Below the pieces are notes generated by a model that worked only from the letters and a program-made list of their open reading frames with translations, ran no database searches and was not told the DNA's origin. From contig NZ_JBPOEA010000006.1 of assembly GCF_052060035.1 (NCBI RefSeq), forward strand, positions 68,223 through 132,222: a stretch of 64,000 bases of DNA, read 5' to 3'. Origin of the DNA: Fodinibius sp052060035. Lineage in GTDB: Bacteria; Bacteroidota; Rhodothermia; Balneolales; Balneolaceae. The translations under genes were made by a program, and so were the position numbers. Positions 56,697 to 63,685 of this stretch are shown in pieces (position 1 is the stretch's first letter; each line of letters starts with the position of its first letter).

Positions 56697-57491
56697 ATGG
56701 AACTTGGTACAGGATTAGCAGTTTTGGGATCAGCTAAATTAATTGAAAAAATTTTGGGACCTACGGCGGAATATATTGGAGAGGGTTTAAAAGAATTCAC
56801 CGAAAAGAGAGTAAATAATATAAAAAGAATCTTTAGCATTGCTCGTGAACAACTTGGAGAGAGAATTGAAGAAGAAGGCCAAGTACCGCCTAGAGTTCTT
56901 AAGGGAGTCTTAGAAGAAGGTTCCTTTGTAGAGGATGAGTTATCAGCTCAATATTTTGGTGGTGTATTGGCCGCTTCTAGATCTAAATATAAGAATGATG
57001 ATCGTGGCACCTCATTCATTTCATTAATTACAAAATTAAGTAGCTACCAATTACACCTTCATTTTATTCTATATAGCTTATTAAAAAAACAGTTTCGTGA
57101 TAAGCGTCTAAATATTGCCTCCAGCAAACATAGACGTAAATTAAGAATGTATATAGATCTTTTTTCTTTGGAAAATTCTCTCCAAATCTCATCGGACCAA
57201 CAATTCGATACTATACTCCAACATTCTGCTTTTGGTCTGAATAGAGAGACATTGATAGAAGGTTTTGCATTTGGAACACCAGAAAACTTGTTAGATTACT
57301 ATCCCGAACCTGAAAATACTGAATTAGATAGCAAGAGTTTTGTATTTACACCATCCGCTTTTGGTGTTGAATTATTTCTTTGGGCTCATGGTGAAGCTAA
57401 CACACCTTTGGATTGGTTTTTATCAAATACCGTTGATTTACAATCAGTTGAAAACATTGAATTGCCCAAAAAGTATGGTAAGTATAATTAG
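56697..57491 (+). CDS. Cassette 1 gene A: Abi-alpha/DUF4393-like hypothetical protein
   Basis: A 264-residue protein of uncertain family. The N-terminal LGPTAEYIGEGLKEFTEKR and VLKGVLEEGSFVEDELSAQYFGGVLA blocks suggest a relation to the DUF4393/Abi-alpha abortive-infection family; this is recognition by eye. No signal peptide or clear membrane helix; a short hydrophobic segment opens the chain. Its codons look more AT-rich than the chromosome genes. It starts 34 bp after the attI junction and is 2 bp upstream of the nuclease gene, so the pair is a two-gene cassette. Confidence 0.65.
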   Translation: MELGTGLAVLGSAKLIEKILGPTAEYIGEGLKEFTEKRVNNIKRIFSIAREQLGERIEEEGQVPPRVLKGVLEEGSFVEDELSAQYFGGVLAASRSKYKNDDRGTSFISLITKLSSYQLHLHFILYSLLKKQFRDKRLNIASSKHRRKLRMYIDLFSLENSLQISSDQQFDTILQHSAFGLNRETLIEGFAFGTPENLLDYYPEPENTELDSKSFVFTPSAFGVELFLWAHGEANTPLDWFLSNTVDLQSVENIELPKKYGKYN

Positions 57492-57493
57492 CT

Positions 57494-58753
57494 ATGTTCG
57501 ATTTTTTATTTAACAGATTTAAGGAAGTACCTAAATTCAATCAGTATTACCCAACTTTAGAGGGAGCGAGTCAAGATCAACGAAGGTATTTCAACTGGTT
57601 TATCAAAGAATTGGAAAAGGGTAAAACACCAGATATACAAGGTAATTTATCTTACGTTTTTTTAGTTCTGTATATAACTATCAATAGGTTTATTAAAGAT
57701 CGTAATTACGATCAATTATCAGATAATTTTGAAGCTCTTAAACCATATATCTATGAGTACGATACTATTGAAAAGTATGCTCATCAGTGGCATAGAGATG
57801 CAGCACTTTTAGCAGGCAATTGGCAAGAAGTTTGGGAGCATGGAAGAAAATGTAAACTTAATACTACAATTGTCTCACATTGCATTTCTAAAGAGCCATC
57901 AATTAAAATAGTTGCAAACGATTTATACTCTTTCCTTGACAATAATCCAGGTTTAACAAACTATGGATCGGATAATATCAATTCAGTTAATAAAATTGCT
58001 GACGATATTTTAAATGAACATCGTCAAGTTGAGAGGGTTAATTTTTTAAGTTCATTACGAAACAAATATGATTGGCAGTCTCTTTCAGAGGATCAAGTCT
58101 TAGAAATAGCTGATGAGTGCGAATATTTATACTCGATCAGAAAATTCAAAAATGCTTTAACAAAAGTCGGTAACCATTCCACAAAAACCTATACACTTTT
58201 TCAAAGTGTTCCAATGGACATGGTTCATAGCACGGAGAAAAGCAATTTTGACGGATTAAGTTTTGAAATAGAGACCTCTGTTAGAGCTGACAAGCCACAA
58301 GTAGAATTAAAAACAGTAAACCCTGTTTTGGATCTTGTGATTCTTGCAAAAAGCAAGTCAATTCTCAGAGAAGCTGAAAATTTATTAAGAGAAAAAAGAG
58401 AGCTTCCTAGAATTGGAGAAGGTTGGATTAGTGAAACTAAACTTTACCAAGAAATAAAAAACCATTTTGAAGATACCGCTGTTGTTCAACATGCAAGACC
58501 TGAATGGTTGAAACCACAACACCTCGATGTTTTTCTTCCACTTCATAAAGTAGCTATTGAATTTCAAGGGGCTCAACATATTCGTCCAGTAGATTATTTC
58601 GGAGGTGAAAAAGCTTTTAAAAAACAACAAAAAAGAGATGCTCGAAAAGCAAGGCTCTGCGAAGAAAACAATTGTGAGTTAATTGAGGTCTTTCAAGGTT
58701 ATGAACCTAAAAAAGTGCTTAAAAAAATATCTTCAGCTATAAATGAAAATTAG
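57494..58753 (+). CDS. Cassette 1 gene B: TerB_N-like domain fused to PD-(D/E)XK nuclease
   Basis: A 419-residue protein. Residues ~18-95 (YPTLEGASQDQRRYFNWFI, LSYVFLVLYITINRFIKD) resemble the TerB_N domain. The C-terminal ~100 residues look like a restriction-endonuclease fold: LYQEIKNHF helix, LDVFLPLHKVAIEFQGAQH with D345, E356 and Q358 as probable metal site, then a basic helix and CELIEVF strand. A nuclease next to an Abi-like gene within an integron cassette suggests a two-gene anti-phage unit; direct evidence is lacking. Confidence 0.7.
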   Translation: MFDFLFNRFKEVPKFNQYYPTLEGASQDQRRYFNWFIKELEKGKTPDIQGNLSYVFLVLYITINRFIKDRNYDQLSDNFEALKPYIYEYDTIEKYAHQWHRDAALLAGNWQEVWEHGRKCKLNTTIVSHCISKEPSIKIVANDLYSFLDNNPGLTNYGSDNINSVNKIADDILNEHRQVERVNFLSSLRNKYDWQSLSEDQVLEIADECEYLYSIRKFKNALTKVGNHSTKTYTLFQSVPMDMVHSTEKSNFDGLSFEIETSVRADKPQVELKTVNPVLDLVILAKSKSILREAENLLREKRELPRIGEGWISETKLYQEIKNHFEDTAVVQHARPEWLKPQHLDVFLPLHKVAIEFQGAQHIRPVDYFGGEKAFKKQQKRDARKARLCEENNCELIEVFQGYEPKKVLKKISSAINEN

Positions 58754-58759
58754 TAAGCA

Positions 58760-58890
58760 ACCTAACCCGCGCATTAAGTGGGACGTGCCTCGCCGTTGGC
58801 TGCCGGTTTCGATTTGATCAGTTTCCGGTGTACATTTTAAAACATATTCAACGTCGTTTTGCACGCCCCTTATGCGCAATGTCGTTAGGT
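58760..58890 (+). other. attC1 (131 bp), end of cassette 1
   Basis: R'' is ACCTAAC (58760-58766) and R' is GTTAGGT (58884-58890). The arms CGCGCATTAAG and CTTATGCGC pair with one unpaired T, followed by the AATGTC spacer before R', as in folded attC sites. Cassette 1 spans 56663-58884. Confidence 0.92.
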
Positions 58891-58947
58891 GGTTGCAATT
58901 ACATGAATAATCAAATCATCAAATTTTAATTCTTTGGGCATTCAATT

Positions 58948-59748
58948 ATGACAGAAAATGAGCTACAATCGATTCCTAAATCAAAGAGACGTTTAATAGT
59001 TTTTACAGATGAAAACGCTTCTAATAGTGATGCAAGAACTGAAACAAAATTCGAACTCAGTGAAATCAATAAACTTTTCTTGCCTCAACTATTTCCTTTT
59101 GGCGGATTAGCGTATGAGTTGATTAAATCATCGATGAATGCACGCAAAAGTGGTATTGATCTTTCTATAATACCAACGCGAGCTGTTAAACATTTATCAC
59201 TGCCTCCTAACCATCCTCAAGAAAAAGTTATTTACGTTATTCATCCTGTTAATGATCTTGAATATATTCCAATCTCTTCCTTCCATCACTTTGCTTTTAA
59301 ACATAAATTTGCTGAAGTAATTAGATTGCTTTCTCACCTAGGAGCGACAAGTATAAAAGGAGAATACATTCATGGATATGGAAAAGAATTTTTGGGGAAG
59401 GCTGGTGCTGAGATAAATGGAGTCGGTGAAGTAGAAGGAAAAGGAGAAAAAAAATCTAGTAAAAATCGACAACTTATATACGAAGCGAATTTAGCAGGAA
59501 CTACAACTCCAACTTTACCTGATGATTTGAGTTGGTATCACTATGAACCTACTTGGAAGGCTATAGCTGAATCGCGTATGAAGTTTGGTCTCAAAGATTT
59601 TGATTTAAGACTTGAATATAGTGACAATTATGGAATTGATGCTGAATTTAAAGCAAAAGTTCAAAACTCTGGATTCCAAGTAAAAGGAGAATTTGACCAG
59701 TTTAAAAAGACAACTTGGCATTTTTATGGTACCTTCCTAAACGACTAG
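58948..59748 (+). CDS. Cassette 2: orphan protein of unknown function
   Basis: A 266-residue protein that I do not recognise. A region rich in hydrophobic and aromatic residues (KHLSLPPNHPQEKVIYVIHP, SSFHHFAFKHKFAEVIRLLS at ~85-130) looks like a compact alpha/beta domain; a glycine-rich stretch follows at ~145-170, then beta-strand-rich YHYEPTWKAIAESRMKFG and a strand-rich tail. No signal peptide or membrane segment. Cassette genes of this kind are often involved in defence or stress, but nothing in the sequence assigns it. Confidence 0.7.
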   Translation: MTENELQSIPKSKRRLIVFTDENASNSDARTETKFELSEINKLFLPQLFPFGGLAYELIKSSMNARKSGIDLSIIPTRAVKHLSLPPNHPQEKVIYVIHPVNDLEYIPISSFHHFAFKHKFAEVIRLLSHLGATSIKGEYIHGYGKEFLGKAGAEINGVGEVEGKGEKKSSKNRQLIYEANLAGTTTPTLPDDLSWYHYEPTWKAIAESRMKFGLKDFDLRLEYSDNYGIDAEFKAKVQNSGFQVKGEFDQFKKTTWHFYGTFLND

Positions 59749-59780
59749 AAAATTACTTTTATACGTAAATGGTTGCAACC

Positions 59781-59907
59781 ACCTAACCCGCGCATTAAGG
59801 GGACGCACCTCGCCCTACCTTGCCGACTTCTGGCTTTTTAGCTCTTCGTTCATTATTTATCAACTCAACATTTTTTCGTGCGCACCTTATGCGCAATGTC
59901 GTTAGGC
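59781..59907 (+). other. attC2 (127 bp), end of cassette 2
   Basis: R'' ACCTAAC (59781-59787), R' GTTAGGC (59901-59907). The flank GCAACCACCTAAC is the reverse complement of the cassette 2 start (GTTAGGTGGTTGC at 58884). Conserved arms CGCGCATTAAG / CTTATGCGC. Cassette 2 spans 58885-59901. Confidence 0.92.
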
Positions 59908-59930
59908 ATTTTAAAATTCATCAATTGAAT

Positions 59931-60674
59931 ATGCACTCAGTTAATAAATATGGTTTAAAGAGAGATATTCCAGCTTCAGTAAAAAGAGAAGTCCGCCAGA
60001 AATATGGTTTCGGCTGTATTATATGTGGTTCAGCAATAATTGAATATGACCATTTTGATCCTCCCTACCGAGAAGCAAAAGAACATGATCCTGAAGGAAT
60101 TACGATTCTATGCCCTCAATGTCATTCAAAAGTATCAAGAGGTATTTGGTCAAGAGAAAAAGTTTTTGCAGCAACAGAAAGTCCAAAATGTTTAGAAGAT
60201 GGTTACACTAGTGAGATATTTGATATTGGAGGTTCACACCCAACAATTAAATTTGGCGGAGTGACACTATCTAATTGTGAAATTCCAGTTCAAATAAGTA
60301 ACATTGATTTATTCAAAATTCAGAAGCCTGAAAAACCTGGTGCTCCTTTTAGACTTTCTGCTACCTTTTTTGACCAAGAGGGAAAACAAACTTTGAGAAT
60401 TGAAGAAAATGAATGGGTTGCTGATTCGGACAATTGGGATCTTGAAACTAAAGGGCCACGGATTATAATAAGAGAAGCATTATATGACATTCATTTGATA
60501 ATTCGGGCAATGCCGCCAAAAGGCATAGCTATTGAAAGAATGAAAATGCGAATTCATAACCACTTTGTTGAAGGTGATGAAGAAACACTAACTATTTATG
60601 ACCCAAATGCTGGTAGCATGAACTTTACAAATTATTTGGTAGATAATTGTAAAATTGGTTTATCAATAGGTTAA
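59931..60674 (+). CDS. Cassette 3: HNH endonuclease family protein
   Basis: A 247-residue protein. The N-terminal part carries an HNH zinc site: C29xxC32 (CIICG), YDH at 39-41 and CPQCH at 61-65, flanked by RQKYGFGC and EGITILCPQC. The C-terminal ~170 residues form a beta-rich domain that I do not recognise. The ATG at 59931 is used because in-frame upstream Met codons fall inside attC2. An HNH gene in a cassette suggests phage or plasmid restriction; the target is unknown. Confidence 0.82.
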   Translation: MHSVNKYGLKRDIPASVKREVRQKYGFGCIICGSAIIEYDHFDPPYREAKEHDPEGITILCPQCHSKVSRGIWSREKVFAATESPKCLEDGYTSEIFDIGGSHPTIKFGGVTLSNCEIPVQISNIDLFKIQKPEKPGAPFRLSATFFDQEGKQTLRIEENEWVADSDNWDLETKGPRIIIREALYDIHLIIRAMPPKGIAIERMKMRIHNHFVEGDEETLTIYDPNAGSMNFTNYLVDNCKIGLSIG

Positions 60675-60677
60675 AAT

Positions 60678-60805
60678 GCCTAACCAACGCATTAACGCGG
60701 ACGCACCTCGCCAATTCTCTGCCACTCTTGGTTTTATCTCTCTTCTTTCGTTAGTTGCTAACTCAACATTAATGTGTGTGCAGCTTATGCGCAATGTCGT
60801 TATAC
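60678..60805 (+). other. attC3 (128 bp), end of cassette 3
   Basis: R'' GCCTAAC (60678-60684), R' GTTATAC (60799-60805). The arms are CGCATTAAC and CTTATGCGC; the AATGTC spacer precedes R'. Flank AAAATGCCTAAC complements the cassette 3 start GTTAGGCATTTT. Cassette 3 spans 59902-60799. Confidence 0.92.
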
Positions 60806-60850
60806 CGCTTGTTTATGATCTGTTTTAGCTTATATTCATATTAATTTCTT

Positions 60851-61717
60851 ATGACAAGTATTCGCACAAATAACATCTCTCTTGAATACTCAGAATATGG
60901 GAATGGAGAACCGCTAGTGCTTGTCCATGGTTCGAGCAGTGATTATCGTACTTGGCAAAATCAGATCAATGAATTTAGCAATCACTTCCGTACGATATCA
61001 TACAGCCGCCGCTACCACTGGCCAAATGAAAAAATACCGGAAGGCGCTGACTATATGATGAGTGAACATGTGGAAGATTTGGAAATCCTACTACAAAAAC
61101 TGGACGCAGTACCAGCCCACTTGATAGGTCACTCTTATGGGGCTTTTCTTTGTTTATTACTAGCGATTAAGAATCCGAGTCTGATTCAAACCATGGTTTT
61201 AGCTGAGCCCCCGGTCCTTACGTTGTTTGTTAGTAATACGCCGAAGCCCCTCGAATTACTTTCGTTATTTCTAAGGCGACCGCGGACTGCTATAGCGATA
61301 CTTAAACTTGGAATGAAAGGCATAGAGCCTGCCAAAACAGCTGCAAAGCGAGGTGACATTGAAGAAGTTTCGCGATTGATGGGACGCGCCATACTTGGTG
61401 ATGAATTTTATAATCAACTATCCGAATCACGTCGTGAACAAGTACGCGTCAATACAATAAAAGCGGAATTACTTGGTTCGGGCTTTGCCCCACTGGGACC
61501 TGAAGAATTACGTGAGATAGAAATTCCCACATTACTGGTTGGTGGTGAGAAAAGCCCTAAAGTTTTTCATCGCCTCCTGGATAGGCTTGAAGAACTGCTA
61601 CCACACACCAACCGGGTTCAAATTCCAAATGCCTCACATATTATGCACGAAGACAATACTGAAGCATACAATAAAGACGTAATGTCATTTCTCGCAAATT
61701 ATAAGCAAGCGGTCTAA
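60851..61717 (+). CDS. Cassette 4: alpha/beta-fold hydrolase
   Basis: A 288-residue alpha/beta hydrolase. It has the oxyanion segment VLVHGSSSDYRTWQ, the nucleophile elbow IGHSYGAFL (Ser near 97), a lid region to ~190, and ASHIMHEDN carrying the likely catalytic His. Substrate unknown; lactonase, esterase or haloalkane-type activity are all possible. Its stop codon lies within the R'' box of attC4, so the gene fills its cassette. Base composition is close to the host genes. Confidence 0.88.
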   Translation: MTSIRTNNISLEYSEYGNGEPLVLVHGSSSDYRTWQNQINEFSNHFRTISYSRRYHWPNEKIPEGADYMMSEHVEDLEILLQKLDAVPAHLIGHSYGAFLCLLLAIKNPSLIQTMVLAEPPVLTLFVSNTPKPLELLSLFLRRPRTAIAILKLGMKGIEPAKTAAKRGDIEEVSRLMGRAILGDEFYNQLSESRREQVRVNTIKAELLGSGFAPLGPEELREIEIPTLLVGGEKSPKVFHRLLDRLEELLPHTNRVQIPNASHIMHEDNTEAYNKDVMSFLANYKQAV

Positions 61718-61839
61718 CCAGCGCATTAAGGGGACAGGCCTCACCAATTCTTGCCCGCCTGCCATTTATTAGTTAATCTTTCATTTGTAAACAATTTCAA
61801 CACGTTGGCGCCTGCACCTGATGCGCAATGTCGTTATAC
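61712..61839 (+). other. attC4 (128 bp), end of cassette 4
   Basis: R'' GTCTAAC (61712-61718), R' GTTATAC (61833-61839). The R'' box differs at one position from the exact complement of the cassette 4 start (GTATAAC expected). Conserved CAGCGCATTAAG arm; the facing arm is GATGCGC. Cassette 4 spans 60800-61833. Confidence 0.9.
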
Positions 61840-61880
61840 CTTTTAAATATCAGAAGTTAAACGGTTAGTCAATTCATTTC

Positions 61881-63401
61881 ATGGATTCAGAAGAGAAACG
61901 TCTATACGCCTTAAAACAATATGATATTCTTGATACCGAAGCGGAGGAAGCATTTGACAATCTGGCAAAGCTGGCTGCTCAAATATGCGACACCTCATCT
62001 GCCCAGATAAATTTTATCGATAGAAAACGCCAGTGGAGTAAATCTGATATTGGTTGGGGAGCTCCGGAGCTACCGAGAGAAATGAGTTTCTGCGCTCATA
62101 CGATACAATCAGAAGATTCCATGATGATTGTAACAGATACAGGTGAAGATGAACGGTTTAAAGACAGCCCCTTAGCAAAAAAAGATCCTCCTCTGCGTTT
62201 CTACGCCGGTGCCACAATTAAAAGCCAGGAAGGATATCCCATCGGTACATTATGCGTGTTTGATTCGGAACCCAAACAGCTTTCTGACAAACAATCAGAA
62301 GCCCTGCAAATGTTGGCTAAAGAAGTGGAAACGCATTTAAAACTGCGTATCAACCGAAGTCAGCTGCACGAAAACCTGGTTCAAGAAAACCAGCTGAATA
62401 AAAAAATTATCCAGAACCTACCGCTTAACTTTTTTATGTATAACGCAGAAGGTAAAATTGTACGTTGGAACGAATACATGAAATCAATGACCGGTTATAC
62501 TGATGAAGAAATTAAGCAAAATAACCCCGAACACTATTTTGATCCGGAAGACCGTCTTAAGGTTAAGAAAAAAATGGAAGAGGTTTTTAGCGGGAAGCAA
62601 GTGACTTTCGAAGCCGATTTTATTAAAAAAGATGGATCTACCATGCCGTCCATTTTTAGTGCCTCACGATTTGAAACAAATGGTCAAATCTACCTGATCG
62701 GAACCGGTCAGGATGTAACGCAATTAAAACAGACGCAGCATAAACTTGAGCAATCCCTCCAAGAAAAAGAAATTCTTCTGGCCGAAATCCACCACCGGGT
62801 AAAAAACAATTTGGCCGTGATATCGGGACTTATAGAGCTTGAAACGATGGATCCGGAGGAAACAGATGTTCATAAAAAACTGCTGAACACCTCGCTTCGC
62901 ATCCGCTCGATGGCCCGGATTCACGAAATAATGTATCAAACGGACAATTTGACTCACGTAGTTTTTGAGGATGTTGTTGAAACCATTGCAGATAATGTAA
63001 AAGACACCTATTCAAAGGCCGATGATATTACTCTGACGTTTGATATCGAAAAAATAACTCTGAATGTGAATCAAGCTATTCCCTGTGGATTGATTATTAA
63101 TGAACTCCTCACCAATGCCTGGAAACATGCGTATCCTGAAGACAGAAAAGGGAGGATAGAGCTGGAAATGAGTGAATCTAACGGAATGATAACCCTGCGA
63201 ATTGCCGATCAGGGAATCGGGTTGCCTGAAAATATTAATCCTGACATAGGAGAAACGTTAGGCTTTACCATTGTTCATCAGCTCTGTAATCAATTGGACG
63301 CCGAGATCAATCTGAATCAAGATTCTGGTACTGAGTTCATTATCCAGTTTGCCAAAAAAGATGTTAAAGGTGCTGGAAGTGCCTTAGAGTCAAATTTATA
63401 A
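61881..63401 (+). CDS. Cassette 5: GAF-PAS sensor histidine kinase (HisKA_2 type)
   Basis: A 506-residue cytosolic kinase. GAF domain (~20-170: AQINFIDRKRQWSKSDIG, FYAGATIKSQEGYPIGTLCV), PAS domain (~185-300: MYNAEGKIVRWNEYMKSMTG), HisKA_2 dimerisation helix with EIHHRVKNNLAVISGLIE (the His that is phosphorylated), and an HATPase domain with NELLTNAWKHA (N box) and ADQGIGLPE. No membrane segment. Most integron cassettes are smaller; no response regulator is in this cassette. The attC5 after it is broken. Confidence 0.9.
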   Translation: MDSEEKRLYALKQYDILDTEAEEAFDNLAKLAAQICDTSSAQINFIDRKRQWSKSDIGWGAPELPREMSFCAHTIQSEDSMMIVTDTGEDERFKDSPLAKKDPPLRFYAGATIKSQEGYPIGTLCVFDSEPKQLSDKQSEALQMLAKEVETHLKLRINRSQLHENLVQENQLNKKIIQNLPLNFFMYNAEGKIVRWNEYMKSMTGYTDEEIKQNNPEHYFDPEDRLKVKKKMEEVFSGKQVTFEADFIKKDGSTMPSIFSASRFETNGQIYLIGTGQDVTQLKQTQHKLEQSLQEKEILLAEIHHRVKNNLAVISGLIELETMDPEETDVHKKLLNTSLRIRSMARIHEIMYQTDNLTHVVFEDVVETIADNVKDTYSKADDITLTFDIEKITLNVNQAIPCGLIINELLTNAWKHAYPEDRKGRIELEMSESNGMITLRIADQGIGLPENINPDIGETLGFTIVHQLCNQLDAEINLNQDSGTEFIIQFAKKDVKGAGSALESNL

Positions 63402-63434
63402 TTGAATATAATATTTGTTCTGAGAACGGGGAAG

Positions 63435-63445
63435 GTATAACCAGC
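63435..63445 (+). other. Broken attC5: R'' box only
   Basis: GTATAACCAGC continues as the start of an attC (R'' GTATAAC at 63435-63441), complementary to the cassette 5 start (GTTATAC at 61833). After AACCAGC, where attC4 continues GCATTAAG, the sequence changes to CTTTAGATTAC. The rest of this attC should lie beyond the inserted element. Confidence 0.85.
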
Positions 63446-63477
63446 CTTTAGATTACTCCTACCCAAAAATGACTTAC

Positions 63478-63640
63478 TTTGGTGGTATAAAACCGCTACT
63501 GGACCCGCCGGGGTGACCTAGATAACCAGCTAGCTTTCGAGCTATCATGCGTATGAGTCCCCGGCAGGATTCCAGACCAGAAGGCACTAGTTAGAATGTA
63601 AGCCCAACGGGCTCCTAAAGGTAATAGTGGCTGGTCCTAT
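63478..63640 (+). ncRNA. Predicted bridge RNA of the IS110-family element
   Basis: About 163 nt with a 5' hairpin (GTGGT/ACCGC, 63482-63496) and two guide loops. The target loop is closed by CTGGA/TCCAG (63499-63503 with 63571-63575) and GCCGGGG/CCCCGGC (63507-63513 with 63559-63565). It holds AUAACCAGC (63522-63530, identical to the target), a UAGCU-UUCG-AGCUA hairpin, and AUGCGU (63547-63552). The donor loop is closed by GACCAG/CTGGTC (63575-63580 with 63631-63636) and CACTA/TAGTG. It holds an AGCCC-AAC-GGGCT hairpin and CUAAAGGU (63615-63622), complementary to the element's left end. Confidence 0.85.
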
Positions 63641-63685
63641 GCAGTGAGCGGCAAACCTTCAATAGTTAATATAGGGTAAAATCTC

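Larger units (their letters stand above)
55493..63445. mobile_element. Integron: intI, attI and five cassettes with attC sites
   Basis: The layout is intI on the minus strand, then a noncoding leader with a candidate Pc promoter and a GTTAGGT recombination site, then five cassettes read on the plus strand. Each cassette starts with TTRRRY and ends with a matching attC. The fifth attC is broken by an IS110-family insertion. The last part of the array, if any more cassettes exist, lies beyond the window end. attC sites are alike in length and conserved arms. Confidence 0.92.

Noticed and set aside
59820..59930. Start of the HNH gene upstream at 59820
   Set aside because: The extra 37 codons lie inside attC2 and encode no conserved sequence; cassette genes start after the R' box.
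58760..61839. attC sites as a CRISPR array or tandem repeats
   Set aside because: The repeats are ~1 kb apart, have R''/R' boxes complementary to cassette ends and fold as imperfect hairpins. This is attC structure, not direct repeats with spacers.
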